A stretch of 16,705 nucleotides of DNA from CAZXCK01 sp964639225 (GTDB lineage: Bacteria > Chloroflexota > Anaerolineae > Aggregatilineales > Phototrophicaceae), in NCBI GenBank assembly GCA_964639225.1, contig CAZXCK010000099.1:1-16705 (forward strand), read 5' to 3'. Of this stretch, positions 1 through 5,843 are shown in pieces. The notes under the pieces were generated by a model. That model saw nothing but the letters and a program-made list of their open reading frames with translations, did no database searches and was not told the DNA's origin. Within the stretch, counting starts at the first letter, position 1. Every line of letters begins with the position of its first letter. The position numbers were made by a program, and so were the translations under genes.

Positions 1-117
1 GATCAGCGTCCGCAACCCCACCTGAACGAGCTGGTTTTCCTGATTGTTGATGATCGTTGCGGCTTTTGCCACAAGCTGGTTCACATCTTGAAGCTATTCG
101 GCGAGAGTACCACCCAT
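1..117 (-). pseudogene. possible edge fragment of a broken gene, product unknown
   Basis: Reading the minus strand from an ATG at 117-115 gives a short start (MGGTLAE), an in-frame TAG at 96-94, and then 31 open codons to the window edge (LQDVNQLVAKAATIINNQEN and onward). The post-stop part is helical and protein-like, and the stop sits where a single CAG-to-TAG change would explain it, so a nonsense-broken gene extending leftward is possible. The opposite strand is also open from position 1 to a TGA at 178-180 and contains a CGFC motif. The two readings cannot both be real and I cannot separate them from 117 nt. I do not recognise a family. Confidence 0.3.
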
Positions 118-198
118 GTGGATATCCACCACAGACCGGCATCAGGCAGCAGGGAGTTCTCAGCAACTTCCCCTCCGTGAACCGTATCATCACAACCC

Positions 199-228
199 TT
201 GACCGTTTACTAGACCGATCTCTATAAT
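199..228 (+). promoter_or_regulatory. promoter of the TetR-type repressor gene, apparently leaderless
   Basis: TTGACC at 199-204 and a perfect TATAAT at 223-228 are separated by 18 bp. The -10 hexamer ends only 6 nt before the ATG at 235, and no Shine-Dalgarno sequence precedes that ATG. Transcription would begin at or within a base or two of the start codon, giving a leaderless mRNA. The operator at 211-228 covers the -10 box, so the gene is probably autorepressed. Confidence 0.7.
211..228 (-). promoter_or_regulatory. LmrA/YxaF-type operator box 1
   Basis: Read on the minus strand this is ATTATAGAGATCGGTCTA. From memory, the Bacillus subtilis LmrA/YxaF (QdoR) box is AWTATAtagaNYGgTCTA, and this site agrees at 17 of 18 positions. 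It overlaps the -10 element of the repressor's own promoter, the expected position for autorepression. A second copy lies at 826-843. Confidence 0.7.
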
Positions 229-234
229 CAGCTT

Positions 235-804
235 ATGACTACATCAACACGCGATCAGATCATCGAGAAAACCTGCGAACTGCTCGAACTTCAGGGCTAT
301 CATGCCACCGGTTTGAACCAGATCATCAACGAGAGCGGTAGCCCAAAAGGCTCGCTCTACTACCATTTTCCGGGCGGAAAGGAAGAACTGGCCGTCGAAT
401 CGGTGAGCCGCGTCGGGCAGATCGTGCTGAATCGCATCCGCGACAATCTGGCGGAGATGGACGAACCCGCCGCCGCGATCCACGCCTTCATCGTTAACAT
501 CGCTATCAACGTGGAACGATCTGGCTTTCGGGCGGGCGGCCCCATCACGACCATTGCGTTGGAGACGGCTTCGACCAATCCACGCCTGCGCGAGACATGC
601 GCCGATATCTATGCCGGTTGGATGGCGGCATTCGCTGACAAACTGCGCTCCGGCGGCATGAGCGATGAATCCGCCGGACACACGGCGACGTTAATCATTG
701 CGGCGATTGAGGGTGGGGTGATCCTGTGCCGCACGGAGCAGAGCCGCCGTCCGTTGGAAATCATCGCTGGTGAAATCCGGGCGCTCATCGAGCATCGCGT
801 TTGA
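235..804 (+). CDS. TetR/AcrR-family transcriptional repressor, LmrA/YxaF type
   Basis: This 189-residue protein has the usual length and layout of a TetR regulator. An N-terminal helix-turn-helix spans about residues 25-44 (GLNQIINESGSPKGSLYYHF), followed by an all-helical ligand-binding domain. The SPKGSLYYHFPGGKEEL stretch is characteristic of the LmrA/YxaF branch, whose Bacillus subtilis members repress by binding 18-bp boxes and release DNA when they bind flavonoids. Matching boxes overlap its own promoter and precede the next gene, so it probably represses itself and the dsbA-like/SDR pair. The ATG at 235 is chosen because the perfect -10 element ends 6 nt upstream and the HTH spacing from the N-terminus is normal. 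The ligand cannot be read from the sequence; an aromatic or quinone-like electrophile is a guess from the neighbours. Confidence 0.9.
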   Translation: MTTSTRDQIIEKTCELLELQGYHATGLNQIINESGSPKGSLYYHFPGGKEELAVESVSRVGQIVLNRIRDNLAEMDEPAAAIHAFIVNIAINVERSGFRAGGPITTIALETASTNPRLRETCADIYAGWMAAFADKLRSGGMSDESAGHTATLIIAAIEGGVILCRTEQSRRPLEIIAGEIRALIEHRV

Positions 805-825
805 TGGTTCAGTTTTTTTATCGTA

Positions 826-843
826 AGTATGTAGACTGGTCTA
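826..843 (+). promoter_or_regulatory. LmrA/YxaF-type operator box 2
   Basis: AGTATGTAGACTGGTCTA agrees with the remembered LmrA/YxaF consensus at 16 of 18 positions and contains the core palindrome TAGACTGGTCTA. It lies in the 59-nt gap between the repressor gene and the DsbA-like gene, 20 nt before the latter's ATG and upstream of a GAGG ribosome-binding site at 851-854. A weak promoter (TTGATG at 801-806, TAAGTA at 824-829, 17-bp spacer) would be overlapped by it. It suggests that the two enzyme genes have their own repressed promoter. Confidence 0.65.
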
Positions 844-863
844 GTGAGTAGAGGATTAAGACG

Positions 864-1505
864 ATGCAAATCGACGTTTATCACGATACCGTGTGCCCGT
901 GGTGCCGTATCGGCAAGCGGCATCTGCAACTGGCGCTGGCTGAATGGGACAGTGCGGTCGTCAGCGTGAATTACCGGACGTTTTTCCTGAACCCCGACAT
1001 CCCCCCAGAAGGGTATCCGTTTCAATCGTACATGCGCGCTAAGGGCGGTGGGCGCGTCCCATTGGAAGATTGGTTCGCCGCGCCCCGTGATGCTGGCGCT
1101 CGTGTCGGGTTGACGTTCAATTTCGAACGCATCGAACACGCGCCGAACAGCACGTTGTCCCATCAGCTCATCGCGCTCACGCCAGAAGCGGGACGCGAGA
1201 CAATCATTGACGCGATCTACGCCGCTTACTTCGAATACGGGCGGAACATCGGCGACATCGACGTGCTGGTAAGCATCGCGGCGGAAAACGGTCTCGACGC
1301 GGACAGCATCCGCGAAGCGTTGTCGAATAATGTCGGTCACGAGGCAGTCACGGCTGATTTTCGTCAGAGTCAACAGATTGGCGTGACCGGCGTGCCGTTT
1401 TTTGTGATCGACAACCGGTTGGCCTTCAGCGGCGCGCAACCGCTCGCCGTCATACTGGATGTTCTACAGCAGGCATTGACAATGAGAGAGGAAAACAAAT
1501 CATGA
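864..1505 (+). CDS. DsbA-family oxidoreductase, FrnE/2-hydroxychromene isomerase-like
   Basis: The 213-residue product begins with a thioredoxin-fold strand followed at once by the active-site motif CPWC (residues 11-14). It has the helical insertion typical of the FrnE branch and a cis-Pro loop GVTGVPFFVI (Pro178) near the C-terminus. The family includes cytoplasmic thiol oxidoreductases and glutathione-dependent isomerases. No signal peptide is present, so it should act in the cytoplasm, probably in disulfide handling or detoxification of an electrophile. GAGG at 851-854 supports the ATG at 864. Its TGA stop overlaps the next ATG in an ATGA junction, so it is translationally coupled to the SDR gene. 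The operator at 826-843 puts both under the upstream repressor. Confidence 0.9.
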   Translation: MQIDVYHDTVCPWCRIGKRHLQLALAEWDSAVVSVNYRTFFLNPDIPPEGYPFQSYMRAKGGGRVPLEDWFAAPRDAGARVGLTFNFERIEHAPNSTLSHQLIALTPEAGRETIIDAIYAAYFEYGRNIGDIDVLVSIAAENGLDADSIREALSNNVGHEAVTADFRQSQQIGVTGVPFFVIDNRLAFSGAQPLAVILDVLQQALTMREENKS

Positions 1506-2128
1506 AATTAGCCATCTTCGGCGGCACGGGCAAGGCTGGCCAGCATCTGATCCGCCACACCCTGAAAGACGGACATGAAGTCGTCGTGCTCGCTCGAACA
1601 CCGTCCAAAGTGACCGCCAAAAGCGAGAGATTGCGCGTCGTGCAGGGCGACATCCTGAACCTGGACAGCGTGGAGGAAACAATTCAGGGCGTGGATGCGG
1701 TTCTCAGCGTGCTCGGCCCCAGCAACAACAAGCCGGAATTCACCATCAGCAAAGGGATGGATAACATCCTCAGTGCGATGGGCAAACATGGCGTGCGACG
1801 GCTCATCATCTCGGCGGGGGCGGGCGTGCGCGACCCACAGGATCAGCCCAGGTTGATCGACAAAGTTGCCGGAGCTGCGCTCAAAATCATCTCCAGGAAC
1901 GTCGTCGCGGATATGCAGACGGTGGTCGATAAGGTCCGGGCATCCGACCGCGATTGGACGATTGTCCGCGTGCCAATGCTGACCGACGAACCATCGCGGG
2001 AGACGCTCAAAGTGGGCTATGTCGGCGATATTTCGCCGCGCCTCTCGCGGGAGGATATGGCAATCTTTATGCTCAGGCAGGTGGAGGATGACGCGCATTT
2101 GCACAGAGCGCCCGCTATCAGTAATTGA
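1502..2128 (+). CDS. NAD(P)-binding atypical SDR, NmrA/SDR_a5-like
   Basis: This 208-residue protein opens with a Rossmann strand and a glycine-rich loop GGTGKAG (residues 7-13) followed by VVVLARTPSKV, the strand-2 region with a basic residue that often favours NADP. RLIISAGAGV is the usual strand-5 region of NmrA-like and SDR_a5 proteins. These proteins either reduce small substrates such as flavins and quinones or sense redox state; the sequence does not say which. The YxxxK catalytic pair of classical SDRs is not evident. Start ATG 1502 overlaps the preceding stop by 4 nt, with GAGAGAGG just upstream. Together with the DsbA-like protein it forms the output of the TetR regulon. Confidence 0.88.
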   Translation: MKLAIFGGTGKAGQHLIRHTLKDGHEVVVLARTPSKVTAKSERLRVVQGDILNLDSVEETIQGVDAVLSVLGPSNNKPEFTISKGMDNILSAMGKHGVRRLIISAGAGVRDPQDQPRLIDKVAGAALKIISRNVVADMQTVVDKVRASDRDWTIVRVPMLTDEPSRETLKVGYVGDISPRLSREDMAIFMLRQVEDDAHLHRAPAISN

Positions 2129-2137
2129 TGGGATTGA

Positions 2138-2164
2138 TTCTTGGGGATCACGTATCCCCAAGAA
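2138..2164 (+). terminator. strong hairpin closing the TetR regulon
   Basis: TTCTTGGGGAT (2138-2148) and ATCCCCAAGAA (2154-2164) form a perfect 11-bp stem with a 5-nt loop, CACGT. Three more pairs (GAT 2136-2138 region with ATC 2165-2167) can form around a single bulge. It lies 10 nt after the SDR stop. No uridine tract follows, so it may be a poorly intrinsic terminator, a transcript-stabilising end, or the outer end of the decayed segment that follows. Confidence 0.6.
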
Positions 2165-2331
2165 ATCTCGGTTACGGCAGAAGACGCGCTCAGGCGGCGA
2201 CGCGATAGTGGTCGTTGGCCGTCTCTCTTCCTCATCCAGATAACGCCACGGGCTGTCCTCGTTAAATGGCTCGGTCAGGCGCATGTCGTCTATCAGGCGA
2301 GCAACGAAAAGCGTTCCAGGCAAACCGGCTA

Positions 2332-2574
2332 TCACTTGCCGGTCTGCCTGGCGTTGATGATCTGGAACACACGCTGGGGAGAGATGCTGCACTCACGGGC
2401 CAGGTCGCTGAGGGTTTCGCCCTGAGCATAGCGCTGGCAGATGCGTTCGTCGCGTTGTGCGGCAGGGATGGGCGGTGGTCGCTCATGCGCGCCGTGTATA
2501 ATGAAGAGGATGATTTTCTTCGAGAAGCGTAGCTTTTCAGCCAGAACAGTTTCACGCCCCTGATCCCGTTGGGG
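2332..2574 (-). pseudogene. small helix-turn-helix protein remnant, copy 1
   Basis: An 80-codon open frame on the minus strand ends at a TGA at 2334-2332. Its C-terminal half reads as a sigma-region-4-like helix-turn-helix: GETLSDLARECSISPQRVFQ followed by IINARQTGK. The first part is rich in basic residues and Pro. No ATG, GTG or TTG lies in frame after the upstream stop at 2577-2575, so the gene has lost its start or is a degraded fragment. A homologous segment at 2641-2799 on the other strand matches 19 of 33 core residues. Small HTH proteins of this kind occur with mobile elements and as orphan regulators; the role here is unknown. Confidence 0.5.
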
Positions 2575-2603
2575 TCAAATTCGTACCCGCTGCTTTTAGC
2601 GAC

Positions 2604-2636
2604 GCTGTACAGGGTATTTTTGCCATCTTGTACAGC
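2604..2636. repeat. inverted repeat between the two HTH remnants
   Basis: GCTGTACA (2604-2611) and TGTACAGC (2629-2636) are perfect 8-bp inverted arms separated by 17 bp. The site lies between the two divergent HTH fragments, where an operator or recombination site would be expected. The arms are short, so chance is possible. Confidence 0.45.
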
Positions 2637-2640
2637 TTAG

Positions 2641-2799
2641 ATACCCCCGACTCGAGGCAGGATCATACACGAACGGCACGCGGCTGGCGAACGGATTTCC
2701 GACCTGGCGCGTGAGTTCGGCATTTCGCCGCAGCGGGTGTATCAGGTCGTCAATTACAGACCGATGCAAAAGAATTGTCGCCTGATGCGATTTAACTAG
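2641..2799 (+). pseudogene. small helix-turn-helix protein remnant, copy 2
   Basis: A 52-codon frame, bounded by TAG at 2638-2640 and TAG at 2797-2799, contains GERISDLAREFGISPQRVYQ followed by VVN, the same helix-turn-helix as in the minus-strand frame at 2332-2574. The amino-acid match is 19 of 33 over the core, and the nucleotide sequence is also visibly related. No usual start codon precedes the HTH in frame, so this too looks like a broken copy. The two copies point away from each other around the inverted repeat at 2604-2636. The rest of 2165-2863 shows no further gene I can support. Confidence 0.5.
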
Positions 2800-2863
2800 A
2801 CCAGCGTGTGGCAGGGCCTGGATTCATGGTTACTTGTGCCAAAACATTGCACCTATACGCCTG

Positions 2864-4387
2864 CTATCTGCAGAAATCATGATCGGCTGATGCCTGCGAT
2901 TCCCAGATGCTTCGCAGCGCATAGATCTCCATGTGTCTCAATGTTGCTTCACCGTTTTCGGCGAACAATGATATGCCGTCAGCCGCTGGATTCACAAAGG
3001 TCTGGCTCGTCAACACGATACTGCCGTCGTTGGCAAATACTTCCACAGAAGACTCGTCAACGAAAATGTGCAGCCTGAGCAGATTGTTTTCCAGTGTTAT
3101 AGGAGAGCCAAAAGCCGGGTTAAAATCGTTATGGATGGGGATGTCATTGAGCCGATGGGTACGATTCACGACAAGCTGGTTGAATTGGGAATTAAACAGG
3201 ATGCGTGTGCCATCTGTTTCGTCGCCCTGGTGAACCGCGACACCGACTCGTTCGGCATTCCCAACCTCAAATTCGGCGATTATTTCCAGTGTACGCCCGT
3301 TGATGCCGTCCAGTGACATCGGCCCAGTGAGGGCGATATCGCTCCAGCTTCCCAACGGCTCTCGCAGGGTCTGCAATTCGGGGATGGGCTGTTGTGTCAG
3401 GCGGATGCCAGCAGATGTCTCCACCAGTGACAGCTCTCGCGGCAGGGTGGTCGCACCGCGCCAGGGTGTTGTCGGTATGTGCTCGGCATAGAGCCAGTTG
3501 TTCATCCAACCAATATAGATGCGCCGATCCTGTGGCGCATTACTCCAGATGGTCCCGGCGTAATTGTCTGGTCCGTAATCCAGCCAGAGCACTTCCAGAG
3601 GGTAGTCATTGGTGAACGTGGTGCCGTCAAAATCGCCAATGAAGTACTGAATGCCGCTGCCGGTGGCAGGAGCCATGCGGCTGACACTCATCAGCAGTAC
3701 CCATTTTGTCTCGCCGTTGATCTCAAGTGGGAATAAGTCCGGCACTTCCCAGGTCGCTGTCATTTGCCCGCCAGTGAATCGGCTGGCAAATTCCCAGTCA
3801 CGCAGGTTGTCAGACACAAACAACTCTACGCCCAGTCCGGAGGAAATCGGGGCGACCCAGCGCTGGCTGGCTTCATGCCAGAAGACTTTTGGATCACGGA
3901 AGTCCGGGGCCAGGGCATCCAGCACCGGGTTGCCCTCATACTTCGTCCAGGTGCGCCCGTTGTCCGTGCTGTAGGCTATACCCTGCGTCTGGGTGTGGTA
4001 TGAGAAGAACGCTACCAGGGCATCTTCACCGAATCCGGCTGTATTGTTGTGGTCAACCACCACACTGCCGGACCAGATTGTCCCATTGTCATCTGGATAC
4101 AGCGCAATCGGGAGGGTCTCCCAATGGACCAGGTCTGTAGAAACCGCATGTCCCCAGTGCATCGGCCCCCAGGTCAGCCCGCCGGGATGAAACTGGTAGA
4201 ACAGATGATATTCGCCGTTGTGATACACCATGCCATTGGGATCATTCATCCATCTGCAGGGTGGAGAGTAATGAAACTGAGGGCGAAAGTCTTCCTTGTA
4301 CGAGACATCCACACGAGTCGACATATTGATACAACCTGTTAGGAGCGTTGTCAGGATAAAGAAGGCAAAAATTCTACCGGGCGTCAT
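2864..4387 (-). CDS. secreted lipoprotein GH32 fructanase (levanase/exo-inulinase-like)
   Basis: This 507-residue GH32 enzyme hydrolyses beta-fructosidic bonds. The three catalytic signatures are intact: WMNDPNG with nucleophile Asp49, FRDP with stabiliser Asp165, and WEVPD with acid/base Glu214. The five-bladed propeller spans about residues 36-345, followed by the GH32 C-terminal beta-sandwich (about 360-495). A lipoprotein signal precedes it: basic N-terminus, hydrophobic stretch 6-16, and lipobox LTGC with Cys19, so it should be anchored outside the membrane. The EVPD variant and WSGSVVVD resemble exo-acting levanases and inulinases more than invertases, but substrate choice is inference. 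ATG 4387 follows GAGG with normal spacing. It is transcribed from the promoter and operator at 4448-4501 and read in the same direction as the LacI gene upstream. Confidence 0.93.
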   Translation of the reverse strand: MTPGRIFAFFILTTLLTGCINMSTRVDVSYKEDFRPQFHYSPPCRWMNDPNGMVYHNGEYHLFYQFHPGGLTWGPMHWGHAVSTDLVHWETLPIALYPDDNGTIWSGSVVVDHNNTAGFGEDALVAFFSYHTQTQGIAYSTDNGRTWTKYEGNPVLDALAPDFRDPKVFWHEASQRWVAPISSGLGVELFVSDNLRDWEFASRFTGGQMTATWEVPDLFPLEINGETKWVLLMSVSRMAPATGSGIQYFIGDFDGTTFTNDYPLEVLWLDYGPDNYAGTIWSNAPQDRRIYIGWMNNWLYAEHIPTTPWRGATTLPRELSLVETSAGIRLTQQPIPELQTLREPLGSWSDIALTGPMSLDGINGRTLEIIAEFEVGNAERVGVAVHQGDETDGTRILFNSQFNQLVVNRTHRLNDIPIHNDFNPAFGSPITLENNLLRLHIFVDESSVEVFANDGSIVLTSQTFVNPAADGISLFAENGEATLRHMEIYALRSIWESQASADHDFCR

Positions 4388-4447
4388 AATATTTACCTCG
4401 GTCTTTGATAAGACTTAAACTATAGTTCTTGGCTGGGCAGCCGATTG

Positions 4448-4463
4448 TTGTGATCGATCCCAA
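4448..4463 (-). promoter_or_regulatory. LacI-type operator in front of the secreted GH32 gene
   Basis: On the minus strand this reads TTGGGATCGATCACAA, a near-palindrome centred on CG (7 of 8 arm positions pair), the format of LacI-family operators such as cre sites. The site at 5725-5740 in front of the other GH32 gene is identical at 15 of 16 positions. It sits just downstream of the predicted -10 box (4473-4478), at the likely transcription start, so a bound repressor would block initiation. The LacI protein encoded at 4575-5591 is the obvious ligand-responsive partner. Confidence 0.75.
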
Positions 4464-4472
4464 ATTACCGCA

Positions 4473-4501
4473 ATCATAGCATGCAACCGAATGTTCAGCA
4501 A
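4473..4501 (-). promoter_or_regulatory. predicted promoter of the secreted GH32 gene
   Basis: On the minus strand TTGCTG (4501-4496) and TATGAT (4478-4473) are spaced by 17 bp. The -10 matches consensus at 5 of 6 and the -35 at only 3 of 6. Start of transcription would be near 4466, inside or next to the operator, leaving a leader of about 80 nt. A second TATAGT lies closer to the gene but has no acceptable -35. Confidence 0.5.
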
Positions 4502-4547
4502 CCAATGGCCATGACAATCGAGCCGAAGTGTCTCAGTTGACCGAATG
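4486..4547. repeat. direct repeat ACCGAATG, two copies
   Basis: ACCGAATG occurs at 4486-4493 and 4540-4547, 54 bp apart, or about five helical turns. The first copy lies in the spacer of the predicted GH32 promoter. The spacing and place suggest a protein-binding pair, but two 8-mers are weak evidence. Confidence 0.35.
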
Positions 4548-4574
4548 CTGATGCGGCTATGTCGGACAGAACTG

Positions 4575-5591
4575 CTATACCGATTGGCGTTCAACTAAGG
4601 GGCAGGGTAGTTTCTCCTGCACAGGAGGCAGGTGCTGTTGTCCGGCATGCGCCTCCAGGAACCTGACCGCCCATTCGCCCATCTCATAGTGCGGGAGCTG
4701 CATCGTCGTGAGCGGCGGCCACAGGCCAGCGGCGATGTCCTTCTGATTGTCGAAGCCCATCACGGCGACATCGTCCGGTATGCGCAGGCCCAGGGATGAC
4801 AAGGCACCGTAGCAACCCATCGCCGTTCGATCGTTGCCACAGAAGATCGCAGTCGGCGGGTCAGAGAGCTGCATCAGGTCGAGCGTGAGCTGATAATTAT
4901 CCTGTGGTGTCTGGTTTGTGAAACGAATCAGATCGGGGTCGAATGGAACACCATACTCGGCCAGTGCCCGCTGATAGCCGAGCAGACGTCCGGTTGCGGC
5001 AGGCACCGGCGGTGGGTCGCCGCCAAGGTTGATGAAAGCAATGCGCCGGTGTCCCTTAGCCAGCAGCGTTTGTGTGGCAAGATGGCCCGCCTGCTCCTCA
5101 TCAGGTACGACCGAGGGCACAGAGCGATCTGTCGCAAAGCAGTTAGCCAGCACTAACGGCACATCGACCATCTCCGGTAGAATTTCTACCGCCTGATGAT
5201 ACTCAGCAGCATAGATGATGCCTTCCACACGACGCTGAAGCATTGCCTGAAGAGATAGCCGGGTCAGTTCGGCTTTGGGGCCGGCATTGACGACCAGCAT
5301 GACTTTGTTGTTGGCCCATAACGCTTCCTGTGCGCCAGTGATCATATCGACGGCATAGGGAGAGGTGATAACGTCATCGTTGATCAACCCAAAGCCAACC
5401 AGGTTGGAATTTGCTGTGCGCATATGCCGGGCGCTGAAGTTCGGGCTGTAGTTTAGCTCTGCAATAATCTCGACCACACGCGCGCGTGTGGATTCTTTGA
5501 CTGAGGGGTGATTGTTCAATACGCGCGAAACGGTACCGCGACTAACCCCGGCCATCTGAGCAATGTCTTCTATTGTGGTTTTGTTTACCAT
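4575..5591 (-). CDS. LacI-family repressor of the fructan locus
   Basis: The 338-residue protein has the standard LacI plan. An N-terminal helix-turn-helix covers residues 6-25 (TIEDIAQMAGVSRGTVSRVL), then a hinge helix at about 47-59, then a periplasmic-binding-protein-like sensor domain to the C-terminus with the usual NDRTAMG and DVAVMGFDN segments. It lies between two GH32 genes, each with the same operator at its transcription start, so it very likely represses both transcription units until a fructoside or fructose derivative binds. ATG 5591 is chosen for the normal distance to the HTH; the ribosome-binding site is weak. It is divergent from the cytoplasmic GH32 gene (252-nt gap) and 187 nt upstream of the secreted GH32 gene. 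Confidence 0.92.
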   Translation of the reverse strand: MVNKTTIEDIAQMAGVSRGTVSRVLNNHPSVKESTRARVVEIIAELNYSPNFSARHMRTANSNLVGFGLINDDVITSPYAVDMITGAQEALWANNKVMLVVNAGPKAELTRLSLQAMLQRRVEGIIYAAEYHQAVEILPEMVDVPLVLANCFATDRSVPSVVPDEEQAGHLATQTLLAKGHRRIAFINLGGDPPPVPAATGRLLGYQRALAEYGVPFDPDLIRFTNQTPQDNYQLTLDLMQLSDPPTAIFCGNDRTAMGCYGALSSLGLRIPDDVAVMGFDNQKDIAAGLWPPLTTMQLPHYEMGEWAVRFLEAHAGQQHLPPVQEKLPCPLVERQSV

Positions 5592-5690
5592 TTATCTGAG
5601 TGCAATCCACCAGTATATTGCAGAAACGATAGAGATAATTAGACCACAAAATCACCATATCGCATATTGAAAAAACTGCTCAGGAACTTG

Positions 5691-5719
5691 TTGCGTCATT
5701 TTGTCCCACGTGTTATATT
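5691..5719 (+). promoter_or_regulatory. predicted promoter of the GH32-transporter operon
   Basis: TTGCGT (5691-5696) and TATATT (5714-5719) are spaced by exactly 17 bp. Transcription would start near 5726, at the left edge of the LacI-type operator. The 5' leader to ATG 5844 would be about 118 nt. Confidence 0.6.
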
Positions 5720-5724
5720 CATTT

Positions 5725-5740
5725 TTGGGATCGTTCACAA
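5725..5740 (+). promoter_or_regulatory. LacI-type operator in front of the cytoplasmic GH32 gene
   Basis: TTGGGATCGTTCACAA differs at one base of 16 from the site in front of the secreted GH32 gene (4448-4463 on the minus strand). It begins 6 nt after the -10 hexamer, the same promoter-relative place as the other copy. The shared sequence, orientation with respect to transcription, and intervening LacI gene make it the best-supported regulatory site in the window. Confidence 0.78.
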
Positions 5741-5755
5741 AACTTGGTTGCGTCA

Positions 5756-5779
5756 CAATAACGGTTGCTACCGTTGTTG
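5756..5779 (+). promoter_or_regulatory. 5' leader hairpin of the GH32-transporter operon
   Basis: CAATAACGGT (5756-5765) and ACCGTTGTTG (5770-5779) form a 10-bp stem (one G-U pair) closed by a TGCT loop, about 30-53 nt into the predicted transcript. It could stabilise the mRNA, act in attenuation, or as DNA be a second repressor site. No uridine run follows, so it is not a classic terminator. Confidence 0.5.
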
Positions 5780-5843
5780 ATAACAGACCGATCGTAGATC
5801 AGTCGAAGATTATTGTTTCTTGCACAATTGGCTGGATTAATCC

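Larger units (their letters stand above)
5685..5755 (+). repeat. direct repeat AACTTG(G)TTGCGTCA, two copies
   Basis: AACTTGTTGCGTCA (5685-5698) recurs as AACTTGGTTGCGTCA (5741-5755), differing by one inserted G. The first copy carries the predicted -35 hexamer; the second directly precedes the hairpin at 5756-5779. Either an activator-binding pair or a local duplication would explain it. Confidence 0.5.

Noticed and set aside
1508..2392. A 294-codon minus-strand frame across the SDR gene and the decayed region
   Set aside because: Mostly antisense to the SDR gene. The part beyond it (about 2165-2320) reads like protein for a short stretch, but no start, domain or homologue could be recognised.
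2796..2804. A third LmrA-like half-site, CTAGACCAG
   Set aside because: Only one half of the palindrome is present, and no promoter or related gene follows.
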